DNA from: Cohnella herbarum
Lineage (GTDB): Bacteria; Bacillota; Bacilli; Paenibacillales; Paenibacillaceae
Direction: 5' to 3'
Assembly (NCBI RefSeq): GCF_012849095.1
Contig: NZ_CP051680.1
Span: forward strand, 248,001 to 312,000
Length of the DNA stretch: 64,000 bases
The notes under the pieces are model-generated. The model made no database searches. It worked only from the letters and a program-made list of their open reading frames with translations, and was not told where the DNA came from. Below are positions 1-6,999 of this stretch, piece after piece. Each line of letters begins with the position of its first letter. The stretch's first letter is position 1. The position numbers and the translations under genes are program-made.

Positions 1-585
1 TAACTGGCTCGGATATCATGTTACAACTTTGTTGGCACTACATGAACTTTTTTTTTCCAAGATATCCCGTATGTTCCGAGCTTATTTGTTATTGATCAGC
101 CGAGCCAAACTCACTTTCCTGATAATACAGAAGAGGATTCAGAGAATGAAGAATTACAGGCAGTAAATAAAGTCTTCCAGGCACTATCTTCAGGGATCAA
201 GAGAACAAAGGGAACATTACAGGTCATTGTTAGTGAGCATGTAGGTCACAGTGCTGTAGACGGTCTTGAGAATGTCCACCTTGTAGAAAGATGGCGCAGA
301 GGTCGTAAGATGATACCGTGGCATTGGAGAAAGGAAATGGATGTGAAAACGATCGGCAAAAATGTACAATATGCAGCTGAGGACTTATTCGAATCACACA
401 TAGAGCCTGCTTGTATGGAAGCCATTGGAGACGTTCTTTGCCAGATCAGTTTTTCAAATGCTTCATTTAGTGCAGACGGAGTCGTATTTAATACTTCTGC
501 GGAATCCTTTGACAAAGGGACGATCAAGCTTGCCGGACTGATTGATTTTGACTTGAATGTAAATTTCGTATTCCCTGAAGGTTGA
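1..585 (+). pseudogene. C-terminal part of a DUF3732 (ABC-3C system) protein, frameshifted, truncated at window edge
   Basis: The first ~58 bases read in frame 2 as the helix that precedes the ATPase Walker B region ([15 protein letters not shown]). From base 61 the same protein continues in frame 1 as [15 protein letters not shown], then VIVSEHVG and [15 protein letters not shown]. The DQPSQ-x-FP and ERWR-x-G motifs are typical of the C-terminal end of DUF3732 proteins, the SMC-like ATPase partner of ABC-three-component conflict systems. One missing A in the CCAAGATA stretch near 58-61 would restore a single frame, so the gene is broken there or carries a base error. After the family's usual end (about base 330) the frame runs on for ~80 residues I do not recognise, to a TGA at 583-585. 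The rest of the gene and any partners lie left of the window. Confidence 0.7.
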
Positions 586-857
586 TTACTTCACTTTTTT
601 CAAAAAAATAAAAGTTATGTAGCTTTGCTCCGCTAAATTTGTCGATGGTAGTGGAGCAGGGCTGATGCGAGTGTCGTTCTCTCCGAGTTCTCTCAAACGT
701 GCAATTTTGGTCGCTTTTTGTTGAATTCCCGAGACGCCTTGCGGCACTAGGGAAAGGCGATGTGAAACACCGGAGTCCCTTGTTTTTATAGGCTTTTCGC
801 GGTTTTTTGGTTCCCCTAAAGGGACATGTTTTCCGCTTAGTTCCCTTTAGCGTGCGC
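586..857. other. Noncoding element end next to the tRNA fragment, with an inverted repeat
   Basis: I see no convincing gene here. Close to the tRNA-derived repeat lies an imperfect inverted repeat, CTAAAGGGAC at 816-825 and GTTCCCTTTAG at 840-850. Its position directly beside a putative att core would suit a recombinase-binding site, but that is inference. Short open frames on both strands across this stretch have no family features. Confidence 0.35.
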
Positions 858-914
858 GATTCAGGTTCTAGTGGTGTAACAGCCGTGGAGGTTCGAGTCC
901 TCTCGACCGCACCA
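858..914 (+). repeat. 57-bp 3' tRNA-Leu fragment, putative attachment site (attR-like)
   Basis: Bases 858-914 are identical to 27299-27355, the segment of the complete tRNA-Leu(CAG) from the 3' end of the anticodon-stem 5' strand through CCA. Identity stops abruptly on both sides (C857 versus A27298; T915 versus A27356), and the acceptor 5' strand and D arm are absent, so this is not a functional tRNA. Many tyrosine-recombinase elements use the anticodon-loop-to-CCA part of a tRNA as att core and leave such a copy at their far end. The orientation places the element to the left (below 858), which fits the DUF3732 gene found there. Its integrase would be outside the window. Confidence 0.7.
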
Positions 915-929
915 TACCATACCCCTTCA

Positions 930-954
930 CCCCTTCTTCGGAAGGGGTTTTTAT
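930..954 (+). terminator. Rho-independent terminator after the tRNA-Leu fragment
   Basis: A 7-bp GC-rich stem (930-936 with 941-947) closed by a TTCG tetraloop is followed by TTTTTATA. It sits where a tRNA terminator would be, as the complete tRNA-Leu also has one 12 bp after its CCA. It is probably the original chromosomal tRNA terminator left behind by element insertion. Confidence 0.7.
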
Positions 955-1002
955 ATTGTTCAATTCTGTTTTTTTGCACTATTTTCGATGAGATTAACGC
1001 TT

Positions 1003-1035
1003 TATGGATTGCTCAAAAATATAAATTATGGACAG
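1003..1035 (+). promoter_or_regulatory. Putative MocR/PdxR operator upstream of yggS
   Basis: TATGGATTG (1003-1011) recurs as TATGGACAG (1027-1035), a direct repeat 24 bp apart. The first copy continues into GCTCAAA. The same arrangement, TATAGATTGCTCAAA followed 23 bp later by TATGGATTG, lies directly upstream of the MocR-type regulator gene (3415-3446). MocR proteins are known to bind direct repeats about two helical turns apart, so I infer a shared operator. Confidence 0.5.
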
Positions 1036-1142
1036 ATATAAACAAACCATAATTTGATAAACTACGTTGTGTTCCTCAAACAAATACGCATGGGATGATT
1101 CTATATCTCCTTTGAATTGGGGGCAGCAGGAGGGGAGAAGAT

Positions 1143-1883
1143 ATGGGCATGGTTGAAGAGAATCTCAGAACGATAAGACAGCAGATGGATTTGGCGTGCC
1201 AAGCCGCGGGGCGCAAGAGGGAAGACGTGAAGCTATTGCTCGCGACAAAAACGGTACCGCTTGAAAAATTGCAAATGGCGATGCAGGCAGGGGAGACTCT
1301 TTTCGGGGAAAACAAAGCGCAGGAGCTTCGCGACAAATTTCCGCTTATGCAGCAATATCATCAGGTGGAATGGCATTTTATCGGACATTTGCAGACGAAC
1401 AAAGTGAAGGATGTCGTCAAATATGCGACTCTCATTCATTCCGTGGATCGTTTGAAATTGGGACAGGCTCTGCACCAGCAACTCGTCAAAGAGAACAAGA
1501 CGATGGATATTCTGGTACAAATCAATACTTCCAACGAGGAAAGCAAATTCGGGGCTTCTCCCGAGTCGGCTGTGGAGCTGGCAGAGCAACTGTCCCGATT
1601 CGAAACGTTAAACATTAAAGGGTTGATGACGATTGGCAAGCTGAATGCGACGAACGAGGAGACCAGGCATTGCTTCCGGCTTTTGAAATCGAAACAAGCG
1701 CAAATCCGGGAGAGAAGCTTCCCGCGCGTAGAAATGGACGTCCTCTCGATGGGCATGTCCGGCGATTTCATAGTGGCCATCGAGGAGGGGGCTACCATTA
1801 TTCGCGTAGGGACAAGAGTATTCGGAGAGCGTTATTTGCCGGACAGCTATTACTGGAACGAAAATGCGCGTCAGGATGATTAG
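1143..1883 (+). CDS. yggS: YggS/YlmE-family pyridoxal phosphate homeostasis protein
   Basis: This cytosolic PLP-binding protein of the fold-type III alanine-racemase-like family buffers PLP and supports PLP homeostasis; no catalytic reaction is established for the family. The 246 residues are slightly longer than the usual 225-235. Visible family motifs are the PLP lysine in LLLATKTV (Lys36), GENKAQEL, WHFIGHLQTNK, IHSVDRL, QINTSNEESKFG, GLMTIG, and the phosphate-binding end SMGMSGDF...VRVGT-like (here IIRVGTRVFGER). The start is ATG 1143 with AGGAGGGGA at 1128-1136. The gene is monocistronic and converges on the broken MocR gene. A putative operator shared with that regulator lies at 1003-1035, so control by PLP status is likely. 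It is outside its frequent cell-division (ylm) context. Confidence 0.9.
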   Translation: MGMVEENLRTIRQQMDLACQAAGRKREDVKLLLATKTVPLEKLQMAMQAGETLFGENKAQELRDKFPLMQQYHQVEWHFIGHLQTNKVKDVVKYATLIHSVDRLKLGQALHQQLVKENKTMDILVQINTSNEESKFGASPESAVELAEQLSRFETLNIKGLMTIGKLNATNEETRHCFRLLKSKQAQIRERSFPRVEMDVLSMGMSGDFIVAIEEGATIIRVGTRVFGERYLPDSYYWNENARQDD

Positions 1884-1935
1884 CACGAACAAGGATACAG
1901 GTACAGAGCAATCGAATACTCTCGCAGATAAGGTG

Positions 1936-1974
1936 CTGGCAGGGCTACTACTTGTTTAAGAGGAGCTCTGCCAG
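1936..1974. terminator. Hairpin between the convergent yggS and MocR genes
   Basis: CTGGCAGGGCT (1936-1946) pairs with AGCTCTGCCAG (1964-1974) apart from one G-U, giving an 11-bp stem with a 17-nt loop. It overlaps the MocR stop codon. No T-run follows on either strand, so a terminator role is weak inference. Confidence 0.3.
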
Positions 1975-3400
1975 ACGTTCAATACCTTCTTCGATAGTCG
2001 CTTCATCCACTTTAGCGAAGCCGAGTATCCAGCCTTTTCGTTTGCTTTCCAAACCATACCGGCTGAGCGGATAGATCCGGATGCCTCTTTCCAGAGCCAA
2101 GCTCGTCATGGCAGTCTCGTCAAACGACGGCTCCGCCTCAAGCAGCATATGCAGTCCTGTTTCTGCGCCGCTAAGCATGAAGCGCTCGCTCAAACCCGTC
2201 GCTACGAGGGCTTTCGTCATGGCTGCGTGTCTGCGCCGGTATACATTTCGCACTTTTCTCATATGCCGCATGAAGTGACCGTGTTTGATAAACCGGGCGA
2301 GCGTTAGTTGCTCCATAATCGGAAGATGACGATAAGTTAATTCTTGGACCCGAGCGAGCTGATGAATGGCGTCATTGGGACCAACGATAGCCGACATTCG
2401 AATGCCGGGAGCGATCATTTTGGAAAAGCTCATCGTAATACAGCGTATTCTGAGGCCTCTGACTGAACAAAGTGGGGAGCGGGTCGCCGCGATAGCGAAA
2501 TTCGCTGTCGTAATCATCCTCGACGATCCATAACCTCTGATCCGCAGCCAAATGCAACAATTGTTGCCTGCGAGGCTCCGACATAATAACGCCAATCGCG
2601 CATTGATGCGATGGCGTAACATACACAAGTCTGGACTCAGTGGGAATGAGTTCTACGCATAGCCCATGCTCGTCGACCGGGACGGATGCAACGTTCATTC
2701 CCCGGTACTTCATCGCCATCCAGGCAGCAGGGAAGCCGGGATCTTCAACAGAAACGGTTGCTCCTTCATGTAACAGGGCTTGCGCGACTAAATCGAGGCC
2801 ATGCTGTGCGCCTGAGGTCAGCAGGATTTGATCGACACTCACATGGATGCCACGTTCGAGAGATAAGTAACGCTGAATTTGTTCTCGCAGGGGTAGGAAT
2901 CCATAAGGGTCACCGTAGGACCATCTGTCCAGGTCGGTTTCCGTGGAGGCTTGTATAAAGGATTGGCGCCAATTTGCCAGAAAGCGCTCATCTAAATACG
3001 GTTCATGGGGACTGAAATCGATCTCATCTCTTCCGTATTCCCTATTTCCAAACCAGCTGTGTAGATGTCCGACAGCGGTGTTTAATAGCGGCAATTCCGG
3101 TAGAATAGGCCCTTGAGCCGGAACTTCGGTTGCAGAGAGGGGCTTATATGTCCATTCGCTGACTCTGGTTCCGCCGCGGCGAGAGGTAACGGTGTATCCG
3201 CGACTGAATAGCTCCTCATATACGCTTTGGATGGTTGAACGGGAAACCCCGATCAGTTGCGCGAGCTCGCGGGATGGGAGCAGCAACTCGCCAGGCGGCC
3301 ATTTTCCTGTCGTAATATTATGGATCGCTTGGTCAAGCAACTGTTGCCAAATGGGACGTTCATCATCCCGACTCACTTTGAGCATCCGATTCAACTCCAA
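1948..3400 (-). pseudogene. MocR/PdxR-type transcription regulator (GntR wHTH + aminotransferase-like domain), frameshifted
   Basis: Start to 2435: a GntR-type winged helix (ELAQLIGVSRSTIQSVYEEL) followed by a fold-type I aminotransferase-like domain (DQILLTSGAQHGLDLVAQALL, VEDPGF, VTPSHQ, WIVEDDYDSEFRYRG). At about 2431-2434 the reading leaves this frame and continues one frame over with SFSKMIAPGIRM, which carries the PLP-lysine motif SFSK, through HMRKVRNVYRRRH to a stop at 1948. One added base near the junction would give a normal ~484-residue protein. The ATG at 3400 is 15 bp downstream of the direct-repeat operator. MocR/PdxR regulators use PLP as effector and control vitamin B6 genes, which suits the adjacent yggS. 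It is either recently inactivated or carries a base error. Confidence 0.85.
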
Positions 3401-3414
3401 CAGTGATTTGTAAT

Positions 3415-3446
3415 TATAGATTGCTCAAATTCGTGATTATGGATTG
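3415..3446 (-). promoter_or_regulatory. Putative autoregulatory MocR operator
   Basis: TATAGATTGCTCAAA starts at 3415 and TATGGATTG at 3438, a direct repeat 23 bp apart on the plus strand, just upstream of the regulator start at 3400. It matches the arrangement at 1003-1035 upstream of yggS, including the GCTCAAA extension of the first half-site. Confidence 0.5.
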
Positions 3447-3499
3447 AGAATTAAAATCCATTAGTTGATATCCTATCACGAAAATCGTTGCTACTGCAG

Positions 3500-4287
3500 T
3501 CAATTCGTCAGATTTTTTCCCATTTGAGGGTACCCAACGATCTTTAAGCTTCCTTCCCATAGCTCTCGGGCTTTTTGCTTATCGTATGAAATCGTCGATG
3601 ACCGTTTTTCTTTGGCGCCTTTTCGATAGGAACCGATCATGCTAAAGAATTTTCCCGAAGCTTTCCGATATTTTGCGGAAATAACCAGTTCGGCCAAAAC
3701 ATTGGCCGAGTTACGTGGCGTGCTAGCATTTGGTGCTAATCGGAGCAACGGCCACAGCATCTTCATCATAAATCGCGTTGCGGGTTTCCATTCGCGAACC
3801 ATCCCGGTTAACATCCCGCCCGGATCAAACGCGTTGACGGTAATCTCCCACGACCAGCTTCTCGTAATTTTCTTTCCATCTCGTAAGCAAACATGAGAAT
3901 GCATAATTTGGAGGTCGTATAAGCTCTGCCTAAGAATCGGAAACAGACTCCCCTTCCGAAGGAAGGGGGCTGGCTAATGCATCTACGCTTTTCAATACCG
4001 GCTTCGGAAGCGGAGTAAAAGCCTTATCGTCGTGAGAAATACTTGAGAGTACGCTCCGCAAATGATCGAACGGAATCAAGCGAAGCCAGATTCAATTGCA
4101 CGGGAGTGAATCGAGTAACACCTGTCTCTCGTACGAGCGATTGCGTCGCTTGTGCAATTCGTTCTGCACTCCTACCCGCAATGACGATTTGATACTCGGG
4201 GGAAGCTTGAGCGATGCGCTTAGCGCATTCGTAGCCAAGTCCTGAATTAGCGCCGGTAATCATAATCGATTTGGATGGTTTCGTCAT
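3500..4287 (-). pseudogene. Short-chain dehydrogenase/reductase, degraded
   Basis: The N-terminus is intact from ATG 4287: a Rossmann start with the cofactor motif TGANSGLGYE, then VIAGRS and VQLNLASLDSVRSFAE. It then breaks near residue 85. A second frame gives TPLPKPVLKSVDALA, a third gives the active-site segment GRAYTTSKL-x-x-LMFAYEME near 3900, and a further shift leads to VNAFDPGGMLTGM and the C-terminus ending at 3500. The middle of the protein (NNAG and catalytic Ser region) is missing, so this is decay with an internal deletion rather than one base error. The order of pieces resembles the retinol-dehydrogenase/daunorubicin-ketoreductase-like SDR branch. A CCCCTTCC-GAA-GGAAGGGG hairpin lies inside the damaged part (3951-3969). 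Confidence 0.8.
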
Positions 4288-4302
4288 GGGATTATCGTCT
4301 CC

Positions 4303-5040
4303 TCAAGCCATAACGGCTCCGCCATCGATAACAAGCGTAGTTCCAACCGTATAACTCGCTTCATCCGATAGCAACCAAACAATGCCTTTAGCGATTTCGC
4401 TTGCGGCTCCGATCCGCTTTATTGGACTCCTCTCAGCATACTGTGCGATTACGTTCTCATCATTTCCGACCATATCCGTTCGCGTAGGTCCTGGAGCCAC
4501 GGTATTAATTCGAATTCCCTGACTTGCATAATCTAGTGCCGCCGATTTGCTGAGTCCTTCGACTGCATATTTCGAAGCCACGTAAGCACCTGCTGAAGCG
4601 TAAGGTCTCAAGCCCGTAGTCGACGAAACATTGACGATCGCGCCTCCTCCATTTTGCAACATCTGTAAAATTTCATATTTCATGCTCAAATATATGCCAA
4701 TTACGTTCGTGTTCAATGTAGCCATAAGTAATTCCTTAGACGATTGACCGATAGGGGCGTATTCCTTCATGACGCCTGCGTTATTGACAGCGATATCTAA
4801 CCTGCCATAGCGATCCGCAATCGTCTTCATAGCTTGGCTCACGCTTTCCTCATCCGTCACGTCTAAGGATAAGAAATAGGCTTCTCCGCCGTTATCCTTA
4901 ATAGTTTTGACAACCATCTGACCTTCCTGCTCCCGCCGACCTCCAACGAATACGATTGCTCCACGCGTGGCCAGTTCGTTTGCCGTAGCTTTTCCGATAC
5001 CGCTAGTAGCTCCCGCAACAAGTGCAATTTTGTTTTTCAT
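4303..5040 (-). CDS. SDR-family NAD(P)-dependent oxidoreductase
   Basis: A classical 245-residue short-chain dehydrogenase. It shows the nucleotide motif GATSGIG, the structural NNAG, catalytic Ser in NVSSTTG, the YVASK motif with catalytic Tyr and Lys (AYVASKYAVEG), and a C-terminal SDEASYTVGTTLVIDGG. The substrate cannot be read from sequence. I chose ATG 5040 (GGAGG eight bases upstream) over the ATG at 5073, which has no ribosome site. It lies downstream of the TetR gene on the same strand. TTCATTCTAA at 5073-5082 in its leader also occurs in the TetR gene's promoter region, so repression by that TetR protein is likely. Confidence 0.9.
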   Translation of the reverse strand: MKNKIALVAGATSGIGKATANELATRGAIVFVGGRREQEGQMVVKTIKDNGGEAYFLSLDVTDEESVSQAMKTIADRYGRLDIAVNNAGVMKEYAPIGQSSKELLMATLNTNVIGIYLSMKYEILQMLQNGGGAIVNVSSTTGLRPYASAGAYVASKYAVEGLSKSAALDYASQGIRINTVAPGPTRTDMVGNDENVIAQYAERSPIKRIGAASEIAKGIVWLLSDEASYTVGTTLVIDGGAVMA

Positions 5041-5063
5041 TCGTAAAACCTCCAATGTTTTTG

Positions 5064-5082
5064 TAGTGAACATTCATTCTAA
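5064..5082 (-). promoter_or_regulatory. Putative TetR operator upstream of the SDR gene
   Basis: The block GTAGTGAACATTCATTCTAA contains TTCATTCTAA (5073-5082), which recurs exactly at the palindrome upstream of the TetR gene (5799-5808). It is placed 24-42 bp before the SDR start codon. Confidence 0.45.
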
Positions 5083-5154
5083 TTTGTTGAAAGAAATTGC
5101 CGAGCCCTCTTTAGGGTCGGCACGCAAGCGGTTGAAAAATGATCTTGCTAACAA

Positions 5155-5763
5155 TCAATCTTCAAAAGACAAATTGAAACCTTTCGAGGTGCTAACCGAG
5201 TTCCAGCAAGATCGAATCGCCATTTGAACAAGCTCCGGCAACAGCTCGAGATTGCCTTGGAATTGTCCCTTTACTAAAAAGACTATCGTTCCCCAATGCA
5301 TCTGCACCATCAATCGAGGATTACCGGAGATAAATAAGTCCTCTTGAATCGCTTCGGAATACAATTGAGACAAGGGACCGCACCAGTTGCTTTCATACGC
5401 TAGTTTCTTCGAAGCTTCGTAAATATACGGAGAGAAGGAGTATTGTTCCATGAATTGAAAAGCATCCGGATAATCAATGCTCGTTTGAACAACTCTCTCC
5501 CACGCATTCTCGAATCGCCGAGGGATCGGAGCTTCGTCGTAAAATCCCTTCAACACCGCTTCAGTCTGAAATTCGACAATGCTGGTATATAGCGCATTCA
5601 CAATATCTTCTTTCCCTGAAAAAGTATTGTAAATGCTCCCCATAGACACCCCCGATTCGTTCGAGATCATGGACATCGACGTTGCTTGCAAATCATTTTC
5701 CCGAAGGAGTCTAAGCGTTGTTTCCAACACTTTTTTCTTTGACGGTTTATATTTTTCGAACAT
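5155..5763 (-). CDS. TetR/AcrR-family transcriptional regulator
   Basis: A 202-residue regulator with an N-terminal helix-turn-helix in the TetR arrangement: KKKVLETTLRLLRENDLQATSMSMISNESGVSMGSIYNTFSGKE, where GVSMGSIYNTF is the recognition helix. The remainder is a divergent helical ligand domain whose ligand cannot be inferred. The start ATG 5763 has AGGAGG upstream. It stands in front of, and on the same strand as, the SDR gene. A perfect palindrome lies 30 bp before its start, and half of it recurs before the SDR gene, which points to an autoregulated two-gene unit, perhaps for aldehyde or xenobiotic detoxification (inference). Confidence 0.9.
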   Translation of the reverse strand: MFEKYKPSKKKVLETTLRLLRENDLQATSMSMISNESGVSMGSIYNTFSGKEDIVNALYTSIVEFQTEAVLKGFYDEAPIPRRFENAWERVVQTSIDYPDAFQFMEQYSFSPYIYEASKKLAYESNWCGPLSQLYSEAIQEDLFISGNPRLMVQMHWGTIVFLVKGQFQGNLELLPELVQMAIRSCWNSVSTSKGFNLSFED

Positions 5764-5792
5764 TGCGTTCCTCCTTTACACCACTAATAGAA

Positions 5793-5806
5793 AGAATGTT
5801 CATTCT
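5793..5806 (-). promoter_or_regulatory. Palindromic TetR operator upstream of the TetR gene
   Basis: AGAATG-TT-CATTCT is a perfect 6-bp inverted repeat with a 2-bp spacer. It lies 30 bp upstream of the TetR start and shares TTCATTCTAA with the SDR leader. Confidence 0.55.
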
Positions 5807-5892
5807 AACTCTAGTTCCTTTGTTTTGTATTGTCAACCGAACTCGGCGCGTTTCTTAAAGCGGATCTCGATCGACGGGTTTTATTAACTTTG

Positions 5893-5907
5893 TTAACGCG
5901 TCGTTAA
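5893..5907. promoter_or_regulatory. Inverted repeat TTAACG-CGT-CGTTAA, possible operator of the phosphonate-type cluster
   Basis: A perfect 6-bp inverted repeat with a 3-bp spacer, preceded by another TTAAC at 5884-5888. It sits 16 bp upstream of the -35 box of the promoter at 5923-5951. A regulator binding here would act from upstream; the cluster's own DeoR protein is the obvious candidate, but I see no second clear copy in the window. Confidence 0.4.
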
Positions 5908-5922
5908 ATAAGATCAATTCGA

Positions 5923-5951
5923 TTGAAACCGAATATTGTTGGCTGTATGAT
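5923..5951 (+). promoter_or_regulatory. Sigma-A promoter of the PHP/phnX/ABC cluster
   Basis: TTGAAA (5923-5928), 17-bp spacer, TATGAT (5946-5951). The expected transcript start is about 60 bases before the first gene's ATG at 6019. Confidence 0.6.
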
Positions 5952-6018
5952 GATCACAAACAACATAATAAAAGATGAAAACACAAGAAAGCAAAATCAT
6001 CTTACTGGAGGAGAGCAT

Positions 6019-6999
6019 ATGAAAAACAAAATTTATTTAGACCGAAATGAAAAAACGTATAAAGGCAATCTGCATCTTCACACGACATGGTCTGACGGTT
6101 CGCTTCCGGCCGCCGAGGTAGTCGAAGCCTTCAAAAAGAAGGGCTATCATTTCATATGTTTAAGCGATCATGAGGTTTATACGAGAACGGATGAGTTTAA
6201 TAACGCGGAGTTCATCACGATTCCAGGTATGGAAAGAGGAGGACTGAATCCGGTCGCGGATAAAGATCCGGGCTACCATTTCGGCGTGATAGACGATCCT
6301 ACGGAAGAGCCAGTTCAAGCAAGATTCGAACATCTGCAGACATTTCCGACGCCGATTCCCTGGGAAGGAGACCATTCTCCGCAGGTGCTGATCGACGAGA
6401 TGCGTTCCCACGGCAATCTGGTTATATTTAATCACCCGGAATGGCATTTAACGCGCTTCGACGACATGGTCGAATACGATCGGTTTTTTGCGACCGAAAT
6501 CTATAACCATGCGACGGAATGGTCGACCGTAAGCTCCTATGGCGCTGCTTATTGGGACCATGCGTTGCAGAATGGCAAGCGGGTATTCGGGATCGCGGCG
6601 GATGATTCGCACGAACATAACCCGAATTGGAAAATTCCCGAATACGGCGGGGGCTGGGTGCAAGTTCAAGCGAATGCTTTAACCCATCGCGACATCGTGA
6701 GTAATTTGAAACAAGGTTATTTTTATTCCAGCACCGGTCCGGAAATCTATGATCTGCGAGTAGAGGATGGACAGCTGACCATTGAATGCTCCCCATGCAA
6801 ATTCATTATGTTTAAAGCTTTCCCGCTACGGGGGCCGTTCGTCGGTAATTGCGATAACGGTAAGCCACTGACCTTGGCATCGATGCCGATCGAAGAGGAT
6901 ATGCAGTACATTCGCGTGGAATGTATTGATTTCGACGGGAACGTCGCATGGTCCAATCCGGTGTTCGTTGCGGATTTACTTGAGGGGGACGAGCATTAA
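6019..6999 (+). CDS. PHP-domain metallohydrolase (CehA/McbA-like), first of a tandem pair
   Basis: A 326-residue PHP-fold hydrolase. All metal-site motifs are visible: NLHLHTTWSDG (His-x-His), CLSDHE, FNHPEWH and AADDSHEH. The C-terminal ~90 residues form a beta-rich extension with GPEIYDLRVEDGQLTIEC. PHP enzymes hydrolyse phosphoesters and some other esters with a multinuclear metal site; the substrate here is unknown. No signal peptide is seen, so it acts in the cytosol. ATG 6019 is preceded by GGAGGAG; earlier in-frame starts lack a ribosome site and would overlap the promoter. It overlaps the next gene by one base (TAATG), indicating translational coupling. With phnX in the same unit, a role in freeing an aminophosphonate from an ester is plausible but inferred. 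Confidence 0.85.
   Translation: MKNKIYLDRNEKTYKGNLHLHTTWSDGSLPAAEVVEAFKKKGYHFICLSDHEVYTRTDEFNNAEFITIPGMERGGLNPVADKDPGYHFGVIDDPTEEPVQARFEHLQTFPTPIPWEGDHSPQVLIDEMRSHGNLVIFNHPEWHLTRFDDMVEYDRFFATEIYNHATEWSTVSSYGAAYWDHALQNGKRVFGIAADDSHEHNPNWKIPEYGGGWVQVQANALTHRDIVSNLKQGYFYSSTGPEIYDLRVEDGQLTIECSPCKFIMFKAFPLRGPFVGNCDNGKPLTLASMPIEEDMQYIRVECIDFDGNVAWSNPVFVADLLEGDEH

Noticed and set aside
524..979. Minus-strand 151-codon frame across the tRNA fragment
   Set aside because: It runs antisense through the DUF3732 end, the att repeat and the terminator, and has no ribosome site or family motif.
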